This document shows, in pieces, positions 1-9,561 of a stretch of DNA of 25,000 nt. This DNA comes from Symbiodinium natans. Taxonomy: Eukaryota > Sar > Dinophyceae > Suessiales > Symbiodiniaceae. The translations under genes were made by a program, and so were the position numbers. The notes under the pieces are model-generated. The model ran no database searches. It saw only the letters and a list, made by a program, of their open reading frames with translations, and was not told the origin of the DNA. The stretch's first letter is position 1. Each line of letters begins with the position of its first letter. Location of the stretch: contig CAJNDS010002580.1 of assembly GCA_905221605.1 (NCBI GenBank), positions 1-25,000 on the forward strand, read 5' to 3'.

Positions 1-390
1 GTGTCTCTGTGTGTCTCTGTGTGTCTCTGTTTGTCTCTGTGTGTCTCTGTGTGTCTCTGTGTGTCTCTGTGTGTCTCTGTGTGTCTCTGTGTGTCTCTGT
101 GTGTCTCTGTGTGTCTCTGTGTGTCTCTGTGTGTCTCTGTGTGTCTCTGTGTGTCTCTGTGTGTCTCTGTGTGTCTCTGTGTGTCTCTGTGTGTCTCTGT
201 GTGTCTCTGTGTGTCTCTGTGTGTCTCTGTGTGTCTCTGTGTGTCTCTGTGTGTCTCTGTGTGTCTCTGTGTGTCTCTGTGTGTCTCTGTGTGTCTCTGT
301 GTGTCTCTGTGTGTCTCTGTGTGTCTCTGTGTGTCTCTGTGTGTCTCTGTGTGTCTCTGTGTGTCTCTGTGTGTCTCTGTGTGTCTCTGT
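1..390. repeat. 10-bp minisatellite, 39 tandem copies
   Basis: The unit GTGTCTCTGT is repeated 39 times with almost no variation; the only clear change is a T for G at position 31. A 10-bp unit contains no stop in any plus frame, so all three frames stay open and encode Ser/Leu/Cys/Val repeats. These open frames are an artefact of the repeat. The array begins at the window edge, so its full length is unknown. Confidence 0.97.
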
Positions 391-527
391 GTCTCTGTCT
401 GTGTCTGTGTCTGTGTGTGTGTGTGTGTGCGCGCGCGTGCGTGCGTGCGTGCGTGCGTGTGTGCGTGTGTGCGTGTGTGCGTGTGCGCGTGTGCGCGTGC
501 GCGCGCGCGCGTGCGTGTGTGCGTGTG

Positions 528-558
<31 letters not shown>

Positions 559-603
559 ATGCGTGCATGCGCGCGGGTGTGTGCACGCGCGTGTGTGCAC
601 GCG
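391..603. repeat. Compound GT / GTGC / GC alternating purine-pyrimidine tract
   Basis: The minisatellite decays at 391-410 through irregular GTCT units into pure GT, then into alternating GCGC, GTGC and GTGT runs up to about 603. Strict purine-pyrimidine alternation with a high GC share over about 190 bp is the kind of DNA that can adopt the Z form under supercoiling. There is no coding evidence. Confidence 0.9.
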
Positions 604-1266
604 CCGGGGACGCCTGCGAGGGTTTGGGGTGGGGGCTTCCATCATACTTCAACTACTGCAGGGATGACACTGCGCACACCGAGATACCACGGAATTGGCC
701 ACAGCAGCCACAGAGGAGGTGTTCATGGCAACGCAATGAGGCGCTGCTGTGCCATTACCAGGCCTGACAGCGAACAAGGTGACATAGCTTTAAAAACCAG
801 AACCCTGCCAGCCGTCTTGATATCTTGAGCGTTCTTCCCTGCCGGGGCGCGGCTCAACCAACCATGCGCCCTCGTGCACCTCCGAGGCCATCAGCAATCG
901 ATTGGTGCCTGCACAACCTGCACGGATGGAGCTGTGCATACTCCAGCGTCTGTTCTGGGTAACCTCTTCCCTGTCATAAACGAAACACAGCTATGTCATC
1001 GGCCATGGCAAGTCCGAAAGACCGCATCACTTGCTTTACGGTGATGTTTCACACCTAATATGTGACATCTGCAGGTTTAGGGGCAAGGTCGGCATACGCT
1101 TTAGGGGGGTGGGTACGAGGCCACCAAATCCAAGAAGCGCGTGTTGTCCTCGAAAGCCCAACAGACTTGCGTGGAGCCTAGTGAGGGAACCAAGCCAAGC
1201 TTACAACAACGAACTCAATCACAAGTTCACCAACAAGAAGATGTCAGATCACCAACATGAAGGATG
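604..1266. other. Non-repeat spacer with no supported gene
   Basis: Ordinary mixed sequence between the repeat and the first candidate exon. The open frames in it are short and lack recognisable motifs or a convincing splice-site pair. I see no RNA gene or promoter element. Confidence 0.5.
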
Positions 1267-1512
1267 TCAGACTCTCACGATCTTCTGACGCGCTGCATTG
1301 CAACCTTGACAATCCAGTTTGGATTCTGCCAAGCCGCATGGCTCAGAAGAGTACGGCTCCTGCAACTTCACGCAACGCTTGATCAAAGCACTGCTCCGGC
1401 TCCGACGCTCTACGAAAACTCCATACTGGCTCAAGTCGGCCTCCAGGCCGGCCTGGCGGCAAAAGATTGGCTCAACCTCACGGCTTCCTGTGGCACCTGT
1501 CAAGCCGAACAA
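1267..1512 (-). CDS. Possible downstream exon of the TSP1 protein gene
   Basis: An 81-codon minus-strand open frame with mixed polar composition and several cysteines, including a run CGLAESKLDCQGC close to its end. It lies downstream of the TSP1 exons on the same strand, so it may be their continuation. No domain was recognised. A plus-strand frame of 97 codons (1264-1557) overlaps it and also looks acceptable, so strand is uncertain. Boundaries are those of the open frame, not of a defined exon. Confidence 0.3.
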   Translation of the reverse strand: MFGLTGATGSREVEPIFCRQAGLEADLSQYGVFVERRSRSSALIKRCVKLQEPYSSEPCGLAESKLDCQGCNAARQKIVRV

Positions 1513-1658
1513 CTTTTACATGCTAAGCCACTATGCAGGCTAGAAGGTGCTATGTGAGGCGGAATGGTGCTTGCTGGGCGATTCCTCCCTGCTGCATGCA
1601 ACTCAGCCTAATCCTCCGGATTTCTACCCTTGCCGCTACTTTGCCTGCGACTTCTTCA

Positions 1659-1772
1659 TAGCATGGGTGCGGTATAGCTATATCGGTCTGTCTGGCCTGA
1701 GAAATCTGCGCTGTCTGCCCTCAGGGCTGTCCCGATTAATTCATGGCAAACCACTCGACGGTAGCGCATTTG
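1659..1772 (-). CDS. Exon completing a thrombospondin type 1 repeat
   Basis: Reading from 1772, just after an AG acceptor, the frame gives QMRYRRVVCHEL, which fits the middle of a TSP1 repeat (basic residues leading into the third cysteine). The upstream exon (1897-2697) ends in the first half of a TSP1 repeat (WSQGEWSACSRSCG). A GTGAGT donor at 1896-1891 and this acceptor join both in phase 0 across an intron of about 124 bp. A second solution uses a GC donor after SRSCG and an acceptor a few bases upstream. The true 3' end of the exon is not defined; a stop lies at 1656-1658 if no donor is used first. Confidence 0.55.
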
Positions 1773-1896
1773 CTTTCCTTGGTGGCATGCATTGACGTGT
1801 CGCTTAGGAGCGATATTCACACAAAAATCACTAGGAAAAAACATGAAGTAAATTTAGGAAATAGCCCCTCGCAAGAAACCTCTACTTTTGACTCAC

Positions 1897-2697
1897 CACC
1901 CAGCAGCCGCATGATCGGCTGCAGGCACTCCACTCACCTTGTGACCAGGTGTAAATTCGGCTTGGGCGTGCCTCACCGCAACGGCAGATTTGCGGAATCC
2001 GCTCCGTAGCTTCAGCACCTCGATCTGGGATCTTGTTCAGCCAGAGGACAGGGAACCCGTTGTCAGCCGTCGCGTATTCCCACGAGCAAAATAAAGGAAG
2101 ATTGTTGGACACCCGCAGCTGCGCGGATGCAGCTGTACCACCACTGCCAGTAAACCCCATGGCAGCCGCTGCACGCTCGCATTCCTCTCGTCCCTCTATT
2201 GGAGAACAGCGAACATCTTCACAGAAACCTGCCATAACAAGGGCCAGGCCAGGTGATCCCTCAGCAGTGCTGCAAGATGATGGCGGTGGAATTGCATCTG
2301 TCGGACAGCTGCCAGGCACACAGCATCGACCGAAAGCTCCGTCTGATGCATCGGGGCATGTTAGGTATGTGGTCGAGGCACGGCACATCTCTTGAGTTGT
2401 TCCAAGCAACATCAAATCCAACGAGCAGCTTTGGCTGTTTTGATCTGTGCCTGAAGCCAGCCAAGTGGGCACACCCTGTGCCACAGCAAAGGGCGGGCTC
2501 TGTTCCCCTCCGTGGTAGGGATCTGCCAGTACATACCCTGCTGCAGCAACTCGCTTCAAGTGGAAGGTCGCTTGCATGCGGAACTGAAAAGAGCCGTCGT
2601 CCTCAGACATCATCAAGTCCGAGAAGCTTCTGAAACTGTCAGTGAATCTCCGCACCAAATATTTGCCAGTATCACAGCTGACCAGCGAAATGCATGC
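1897..2697 (-). CDS. Exon of a secreted mosaic protein: AbfB-like, Cys-rich, TSP1 start
   Basis: An 801-bp exon, open for exactly 267 codons, phase 0 at both ends. It starts after the pyrimidine-rich acceptor CTCCCTCCGCAAG and ends at donor GTGAGT. Order of segments: residues about 2-50 match the pattern of an AbfB (CBM42, arabinofuranosidase B) sugar-binding beta-trefoil unit (ISLVSCDTGKYLVRR, then FQFRMQATFHLKR); residues about 90-245 are Cys-rich and include EGREECERAAAAMG and LFCSWEY...VLWLNK...ICRC, a pattern I associate with unnamed dinoflagellate extracellular modules; the last 20 residues begin a TSP1 repeat (WSQGEWSACSRSCG). The family suggests an extracellular, glycan- or matrix-binding protein. 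No signal peptide is visible because 5' exons are missing. The AbfB call is weaker than the TSP1 call. Confidence 0.7.
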
Positions 2698-2815
2698 CTT
2701 GCGGAGGGAGCATGTATATAGGTAGGTTGTACGTTTTCGCATGAAAACAAGTGCGAGGGGACCAGGCACCGGAGAGCAGTTTGGATCTCACGAAAAATGG
2801 GGCCCTGATCAAAAG

Positions 2816-3200
2816 CTCCATATATAACATGCATAATACAGAATGTAGAATATATAATGTAGCATATAAATAGAATATAGAATGTAGAATATGTAATATC
2901 GAATAGGTGTGTGTCAGATATAATACATAATATATGTTTCCTAACATGTAATACACAGTGATAGTATATCATGTATAATACATAATACATTATACATCAT
3001 CATACAGAATACATCATACACACTGCAATAAAATATAACAGACAGAACAGAATTGCCAATTTTAGAATTGCAATGAGAATTAGAATCAAACTGAAAACTC
3101 GCATTTCAATTAGAATTTTAATTAGAATTAGAAATTCAAGTAGAATTAGGAATTGAATTCAAATTGAATCGAACAGAACAGGACAGAACAGAACAGAATA
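2816..3200. repeat. AT-rich low-complexity island with short tandem motifs
   Basis: A sharp composition change inside an otherwise roughly balanced window. 2816-3030 is built from variants of AGAATGTAGAATATA and ATACATAATA; 3050-3165 from variants of GAATTAGAATT; 3168-3200 from the 5-bp unit ACAGA/ACAGG. It lies between coding candidates on the minus strand, so it is probably intronic. Open frames here are Tyr/Ile-rich and without motifs. Confidence 0.85.
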
Positions 3201-4600
3201 TAGCCACCAAGGAATCAATCCCGTCCAGGATTCCCGATAAATGTATGATTCGGAGCCCTTGCTATTAATGTCACGGGCAGTTCGGTCTCGATGTTGTGCA
3301 CGATGTCTACAGGCCAGAGAGCGCAAGCACCACAAACTCCAGAAGAGCACTGTACGGCAAGGTGCGATCGACAACGGTGAACCTGCCGGAAGTACGCTGA
3401 AGGTGGCGCTGCAGCTCACCTGGGCCTGCCCCCGCAGAAGCCTGAAGATGCGACAAAACAACGGAATCGGCGTGCTGACTTGGCTCTTGAAAACTCTTCC
3501 GCAAGTCCTCGCGGCGCTGGTCTGCGCCATGGCCGAACAACATACATTCAATATGCCATCATGCAGAATTTGCGTGCGTAAAGCGCCCGCTCCACCAACC
3601 CACCCACCCCCCCCCCTGCCCCTACTGAGCTGCAGTGTCCAATGCGCACGGCCTTCAACCCGAATTTGTGTCCAGCGTTGAACTCGGTTTCAGAGTTTAG
3701 GGCTTCAGGGTTGAGAGCTTGGATTTAACTAATTAGGGTCTACCCTGAGCCCGAAGACGCAAAAGCCGGCACCAATTTTCCCCCCCCCCCCCCGAAAAAA
3801 AGAAAAAACAACAGGGGCGGGCCTCCTGGTGGGAGTCTCAGGATTTTTGATTTAATATTTGGGGGCGAGGGGCGGGGGTCCGGACCTGTGCGAATGGGTG
3901 GTACGCAGCTCAAAAACCAAGCATTCTTGATCATCTGTGCTACCACAGTTAATGAACAGACCCAAACCCATCCCAGAGAATGAGCAAAGAGGAGAACCTC
4001 AGTTGCAGCGGCCGCCCCGTGTCATCCACGAAGACAGAACCAGAAGTGGCGGAGTACACAACGATAGCCTCAGGCTCACTGCCCCGCTTGTGGCGTGTTT
4101 AAATTAAGGTCCTTCCATGCTCTTGCCGCAACGAGCAAGTCGAACATAGTCTAACAACAGGCAGTCCATGGCTCTCTGCCACCTGGCGGCGCTCCAATTC
4201 ATTTCGGCCTCTTGCCGATCAGCTCGGAGATGTGCCATCGAGAAGCAATCATCACCTGAGCTCATGAACAAGATCTGCCCGGATGCTGGCGAAGCAGAAG
4301 CATCCCCGGCAGCGCATGCGCGCAGAGAAATTCCGAAAGGCGAGGAGCTTAGTTTACCACAATTTATATAGCTTGGTTACGGCACCTCTTGTTTAGCATG
4401 CCGAACAACATCTTCATTCCAGATAATTAATTACATTTCAAAAAAGAAAAGGTTCCCAGTTCCATGCAAGAGGCAGGCATCTGGCGGAATGCACTCTGGA
4501 GCCTGCAGTTCATGCCAAATGGCGGCTGGCTGCAACCACTGCTGAAGATCTCAGAGACTCTAGTAGACAGCAACGCTCGCAAATACAATGTGCAGTAGCC
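3201..4600. other. Mostly intron-like region with one possible minus exon
   Basis: Around 3420-3543 on the minus strand a good donor (CAG|GTGAGC, exon side ending at 3420) follows two overlapping open frames, so a small exon may exist, but its frame cannot be decided. The rest (3544-4600) contains homopolymer tracts and no frame with motifs. A 68-codon plus frame at 4168-4371 has no support beyond being open. Confidence 0.35.
3780..3813. repeat. C14 run followed by an A-rich purine tract
   Basis: Fourteen cytosines (3780-3793) are followed at once by an A-rich stretch of G and A residues. A shorter C10 run lies at 3607-3616 after CCCACC units. Such runs are prone to assembly and replication slippage. 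Confidence 0.85.
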
Positions 4601-4603
4601 CTA

Positions 4604-4807
4604 GATCATAATATCCAGCCGCTTGCTGGATCTGCACAACCAGATGCCTGCAACACTGCAAGACATGAATTTGGATGCAGAAGCCTCCTGGCAGAATCGC
4701 ACGGATTCGGGAGTCGGCTCTGCGCAACGTTCGCCACCATCACCCACATCGCCGGGATCGAAAACTCTGCATTGCACCTGCTGGTTCGTCTTCGTAGCTT
4801 TCTTTCT
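4604..4807 (-). CDS. Cys-rich exon resembling the second half of a TSP1 repeat
   Basis: After a plausible acceptor (ACTTCACAG, exon from 4807) the frame reads NQQVQCRVFDPGDVGDGG, then ERCAEPTPESVRFC. The pattern V-x-C, an Asp/Gly turn, RC, Pro-rich spacer, then C is that of the C-terminal half of TSP1 repeats. The frame continues with more cysteines until a stop at 4601-4603; GC donors such as CAG|GCATCT could end the exon earlier. The first half of the repeat should lie upstream (above 4807) but I could not place it: a frame there (about 4810-4983) carries DWGLCDQIDC and further cysteines without a proper WSxC motif. Likely part of the same gene as the exons at 1.66-2.70 kb. Confidence 0.45.
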
Positions 4808-5250
4808 GTGAAGTTTTGAGCCCTGCGGGCACACCATATGCAGTTGCGAGCAATTGGGCGGTCCAAGCACTCAGCTGTTTCATGCTGCCTGTAGCACCGT
4901 TCGAGACAAGCGGCAGATCGATTTGTCGTTGCAGTTGGCGTGATGCAGTCGATTTGATCGCACAAGCCCCAGTCTCCAGTCACCCAAGAAGCACTGACCT
5001 GCGAACTGCTGCTAGAGGCAGGACAAACCCACCAACGTTACGCAGCCTTTGCCACTGACGGCATTATATAGACGGCATGACACACACAAGGGATCAGATT
5101 TGCACTGCCGATGGCTGGCATGTCTGTGTATGTGATGACGGTCCCTGCCTGCGGCTCGAAAGTCAAGCGAACAAACGCGCCATACCTTCGCTGGTTAAAG
5201 CAGGCAGGCCGGCTGAAGGGGCTGGAATCTACCGATCTTCAAAACCATGC

Positions 5251-5323
5251 CTTGCAGCTGTCCACTCGCAACGACAGCTTTGTGCAGGATTTTGACAACT
5301 CGAAAACATGGCCTTGGACATGC
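5251..5323 (-). CDS. Candidate small exon, Cys-containing
   Basis: It starts after a strong acceptor context (branch-like CTAAC, then TTTCACCTACAG, exon from 5323) and may end at a GC donor (GCAAG|GCATGG, exon to 5251). Joined in phase 1 to the upstream candidate exon at 5406-5522 it reads CMSKAMFSSCQNPAQSCRC. Another frame gives HVFELSKSCTKLSLRVDSCK, so the frame is open to question. It probably belongs to the Cys-rich TSP1 gene. Confidence 0.4.
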
Positions 5324-5405
5324 CTGTAGGTGAAATGTTAGGCTGAGGGTGTTGCAAGCGAACAGGCCGGAATCTGTGAATCGGTGCAGGCCTTCTTGCA
5401 TCAAC

Positions 5406-5522
5406 AGTGGTTCCTATCCATGTCCTTGTTGCATCTGGTGAGCTTTGCATCCAATCCGGACAGCAATTCACTGTAGCAGTCCACATCACCCTGCGGGCTC
5501 GCCGCACATTTGCACGTATCGC
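5406..5522 (-). CDS. Candidate Cys-rich exon of the TSP1 gene
   Basis: The frame gives DTCKCAASPQGDVDCYSELL followed by DAKLTRCNKDMDRNHC, with regularly spaced cysteines in a hydrophilic background, as in extracellular Cys-rich modules. An in-frame TGA follows directly. A GT donor one base before it (CACT|GTTGAT) and the strong acceptor at 5324-5329 define an 82-bp intron that removes the stop, in phase 1. The exon start (TGAG|GC at 5522) is weak and was chosen only because an upstream stop forces it. Confidence 0.45.
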
Positions 5523-5523
5523 C

Positions 5524-7552
5524 TCACTGCTGCCACATACAGTAGAGATCGATACAAGCCACCAAAAATAGCCATCTAACGTTGTATGATTGCAGCAACA
5601 ATCCATCAGGTCACGGGTGCGGAATGCCTGCACCTCAACAAGGACTTCGGAATTGACCACGCGGCCGAAGTTTATGTTGCCACACTCCTAAGACGTTCTC
5701 TGACCAAACCGAGCGTGCTCTCGATGCGCAGCTCAACAGAGCGCAACAGAACTGAACAACTCAGCATGTTTCTGAAAATTTTCTCACGCAAGTGCAGGCC
5801 GGTTTCTATCAACGAGCAGTTATAGTCGGAAGCAACTTTCGGGCTGCATGTCACGCTCTGTCCTCCAACCTGAGAATTCATGGCATACTACGGGGAATTG
5901 GCGGGCAGGGTCAGCTTCTTCTAGGCTCCGGGGTTTCAAAGTTCAAAGGACTATCAGCGACGGGCCCAACAAAAAAAAAAGAATGCACCGGCCCAGCCTT
6001 AACGTTGACATGCTCATCTTTGGAATGCATGTCCACCTGCGCAACCTCAACTTTGACCTGGCAAGGTGCACAATGGCAAACCTCGGCGCCTGAGAAGGTC
6101 GATGCATGTTCCTGCCATTGGGGGCTATTTCGTGTCTTCGGAAACTGGCCTTGTAGAAAACATTGGGCGGAACCACCACGTCGCGCTTCTCCACACAGCT
6201 TGGCTCGCAGCTACCCTCGTGGCCAACCACGCCAATGAGGGTCCGATACCTGGCGGACCCGCTGGAAACTGAAGACAGACAGGTAGTTGACCCGGACATG
6301 AACATGGAAAATGAGGTTAGCTTACACCCACTGCTATAAAAAACCTGGATAATCAGCCGCGCATGAAAGGACGTCCATGCCTATCCTTGGTTGTTCTTCA
6401 ACCTTTTTCCCCTATCCAGGCTTCTTCAACAGATTGGCAACGAAAACGCCAGACCGCATCTTGGAACAGCATGCGTACCCCCGAGCCCCGACCCACCTCT
6501 CTTCGCCATTCCTCCACAAAACCAGTTTGGTAGAAGAAACGCACTCACAGACCACCAAGGCAGTCAGCAGCAAGATTCGCGCCGCCCCTTGGGAAGAAAC
6601 CTTGGTAGCAGGAAGCAGTAGCGGCAATGACGAAACTTGGTCGAGACTGATTTGTTTGACGAGTCCTAGTGATGCAAAAGCCTGTCAAACTGAACCCAGT
6701 GCGGGCCCGCAGAACTGTGGAGTGCATGGCCAGCGCCGGCCATTCTCTGGCAGTTCGAAGCGATCCTGGTCTGGACTTCCCGTGATTTCCCATAAACCCT
6801 GCCTTGTCATGATGCCAAACTCAGCACATGTTACACCTCGCAGCCCTCGCATCCATGCATGCCAACATCACCGAATTGATACTTGAACGTGAAACCGTGC
6901 AACACTTCACATCCGACTATGGCAAGTCAAGCTTCGTGGAGGCGTAGAAGGTTGGCACACCGAAAATGGCTGTGAAACGTAATGCTAGAGTCGCCTGCAG
7001 CCCCACATGTAAGAAAGGTCTCGCATCTGCAGCTGTTGACGGCTGTTGATGATGGCTTGGCAGTTCGACTCAGATTTACATCAACGCATCGCCCCCATGG
7101 CTAATGGCTAGCCCCACTTCCTAGCATCCATGGCGTTGCCCATCTTACCGATCTTACCCTGCAGCAACACCTCGAGCACAGCGGCATCCAGCTTGCAGCC
7201 TTGAGTGCCTGAACCTCCCAAGTCGAACGGCGCAGTGCCTCAAGAGCAGACTGAGCAGACACTGACACTTTTCCGCTTCGGCCAGCGACGCGGCCGCGAC
7301 ATCAAACCGTGGCAGCGCCTGCCAGGACTTTTTCTTTGGCAACAGCAACAGCTGCAAGAAAATATGGGCAGAGACATGAAAAGGCACTTGAAAAAGACGC
7401 AGCTGCGGCCTTGGGCGGCTCACCCAGGCAAGAGCTGCGAAGATCTGCACGCAAACTGCCGCCACCGGCACGCAGGCGCTTTAAGACCTTCTGAAGAGTC
7501 GGAACTTGCTCCATGTGGATTCGGATTTTCGATTTCTCTAACTCCGTCGCCC
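5524..7552. other. No firmly supported gene; several short open frames
   Basis: Two kilobases without a recognisable domain. A minus frame at about 5900-6110 reads AEVCHCAPCQVKVEVAQVDM and could be an exon of the Cys-rich gene, but no splice pair settles it. The longest plus frame (6377-6886, 169 codons) is basic and Pro/Ser-rich without motifs. Minus frames at 7154-7733, downstream of the EH exon, could hold 3' exons of that gene, but three frames compete. Confidence 0.4.
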
Positions 7553-7993
7553 TCATGTGTGAGTGTGTGTGTGTGCTCTTGTGCGGACGGTTCGAGTTGC
7601 AGGGCATCCCAGCGCCGCCTTGTCGTCCGAGGGCGCGTTTGCGGCGACCTGGCAATGGCCAACCAGTCGGCAGCACGCCCGAAACTCCTCCGGGCCAAGG
7701 TTGGCCCTGAGGTGTGGGTTGGCTACCTGCCAAATCTCCCGCAATGCACGGCGCGGCAAAGCAGACTGTGCTATGAAGTCGGACTGCTGCGCCGCGAGGG
7801 GATCCATGTCTTCTGAAGCAGGCTGGTCTTTAGACTTGCTCTCCAGCTCTGCGTACAGGGCATCGTACAGATTAAGCTCATCTTCCGTCCAATTGGTCGG
7901 CAGGTTGGTCCCGATAAAACCCGATGAGGTTTTGCACATCATCCTCTTCTCCTCCATGGGTGCCTCTCTGGAAGCACCCACACTATCAGGCAT
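7553..7993 (-). CDS. EH-domain protein, one large exon
   Basis: The open frame runs to 8047, but the first ATG is at 7993 (MPDSVGASREAPMEEKR). The EH domain covers most of the middle: NWTEDELNLYDALYAEL, then DFIAQSALPRRALREIWQVA, then LGPEEFRACCRLVGHCQ. These match the known EH pattern (hydrophobic helix, F-x-x-S-x-L-P, L-x-x-I-W-x-x-A, G-x-L-x-x-x-E-F, LI/LV) of EPS15/intersectin-type adaptors, which bind NPF peptides in endocytosis and vesicle traffic. The loop between the two EF-like halves lacks an obvious DxDxDG calcium site. The end ([10 protein letters not shown]) reads through a small CA repeat, so the real donor probably lies earlier. Upstream and downstream exons on the minus strand are expected. 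Confidence 0.7.
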   Translation of the reverse strand: MPDSVGASREAPMEEKRMMCKTSSGFIGTNLPTNWTEDELNLYDALYAELESKSKDQPASEDMDPLAAQQSDFIAQSALPRRALREIWQVANPHLRANLGPEEFRACCRLVGHCQVAANAPSDDKAALGCPATRTVRTRAHTHTHT

Positions 7994-8505
7994 TGGTGAC
8001 TCAGGTGGTCTTGACACCCAGCGCAACTCCGGATGCCCAAGTGGCAAGGTCTTCCTGGGCCACGGTCACGCAGACAGCTGGTGAAGTTTACAAGGCATGC
8101 TCATGCGCTGTCAGGACTGCAAAAGGTTCCGGCCAAGACACTTGCACCAGTCGTTTGCACGAGCATGCGGAAGCTGAAATGCAATCATGACTTCGGCCCT
8201 TACCAAAGAGGGCAGATTTGCATGTGAAATCACGCATCTGAAAGCATCCGGGCTGTGGAAGTTGGGTCACTGTGAAGTCCCATGAAACGAAGAGTCACTT
8301 CTGGCAGGCTTGCATCATAGAAGCCTTCCCACTCGCTCCACGAAGCCAGGGCACCAGCCTCATGATGACATCGGCGGAATGGGGACACCATGCGAGCGGC
8401 ATTCGAGTGCATGCGGCATGCGAGTGCGTGCGTCAATGATGCCCCAAGCGGCTTCGGACGGAGTTGCTGAAGACTTCGACCCTCTCGCCAACCCAGGGTT
8501 TGGCT

Positions 8506-8702
8506 CTACTGCTGGCCTTGCCCACATGCACACAATTGCACACATGACTGCTCCGAAAGGTCAGCCAGGACGAGGCAAGAGAGCAGTAACAAGGCAAGGG
8601 CTGCAAGGACACAAGTGCTGCGAGTCACTTCAGACGCAGAGGCTGTCCCAACTCCAGGAGGAATGCGACGGATCTCTTTCGTTCGCTGATGGTAGTAGTA
8701 AC
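8506..8702 (-). CDS. Possible exon with a degenerate WW-like half domain
   Basis: After acceptor CCAAG|GTTAC (exon from 8702) the frame reads YYYHQRTKEIRRIPPG. This resembles the second half of a WW domain (YYYN..T....W..P), with the second tryptophan replaced by arginine. The frame then runs into a hydrophobic stretch (VLAALALLLLSCLVLA) that is more likely intron than membrane segment. It lies upstream of the EH exon on the same strand and may be part of that gene. The end given is only the stop of the frame. Confidence 0.3.
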
Positions 8703-8715
8703 CTTGGCTCTTTAG

Positions 8716-9560
8716 TTGAGCTCCTATAAGGCCATCCAAAACCTGCCTAGCCTACTCCACCATCAAATTCTGCCAAGATGCGGTTGCCATCGGGTGTAGT
8801 GGTCGATCGCCAACCTGCATGTTAGGGCATGGCAACTGCATCCAAGAAAAGAAACATGAACAAGCCACGTCCATGTCATGGTGCTGCCAGGCACACAAAC
8901 ACGCACTGCCAGATGAGGTATGCTTCCAGTGACGTGTCGGAACGCATCCAAGCTGCCAGATGGACTTGCATCTTCGCCACCCTCCTCCTCACCTGAACAA
9001 GTCATGCCTCTACAACGAGTGAGCTCAAACAAATCGAGACATGGTCCATTGTGTCCATGCTGGGTTCTTCAAAGTCGCCAGTCTCCGCCGACACCTAAGT
9101 TGCATGGCCCGGCTGGACAGGACCGGAGTCCGCAGGACGTATTCGCGGAGCTAATGCAGCTAATTGCAACACATACTTCCCCACTGCCGACTACCCACAA
9201 AGCGCCACAGCAGTCTACGATTCGGCCAAGGTGAACCTGGCGAATGCGCGATCATCTATGTGTGCGGAGCAGGCTGCGTGACCGCCAGACCTGTAGCTTG
9301 GCTCAAATCGAAGCTCCTGCGGGTTAGGACAAGACTTTCCCCCCACTGTCTGCAGACGAAACCTGTTGAGCCCCGGTGGGCATCAAATAAGCTTAAGTAA
9401 AGCGCAAAAAACTCGTCACGACTAGGCATGAGTGCCCGTCGAGCCTGAACAGAGCTTTTGAATCGCAGGCCGCCCTCGCCTAAGCCAGCGCCTCAGAGCC
9501 ACTGTGCTCACGCTGTGCCGTCGATAAGCACGCTGTTCACTCAGCACCGGCACCAACCGT
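8716..9560. other. Spacer with a possible minus exon but no domain
   Basis: A GT donor (TTCAG|GTGAGG) at about 9000 on the minus strand follows short open frames, one reading SAETGDFEEPSMDTMDHV, another HGHNGPCLDLFELTRCRG. Either may be a small exon upstream of the EH gene. I cannot choose a frame. Nothing else was recognised. Confidence 0.3.
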
Positions 9561-9561
9561 T

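Noticed and set aside
1-828. Three overlapping plus-strand open frames of 218-275 codons rich in Ser, Leu, Cys and Val
   Set aside because: They are produced by a stop-free 10-bp repeat and the GT/GC tract; the non-repeat tails have no motif.
1465-1473. TTGGCTCAA as part of a spliced leader
   Set aside because: Only nine bases match and the context is a candidate minus-strand exon.
9290-9306. CTGTAGCTTGGCTCAA on the plus strand as a relict spliced leader
   Set aside because: It lacks the central CATTT of the leader and no plus-strand coding sequence follows; chance similarity is likely.
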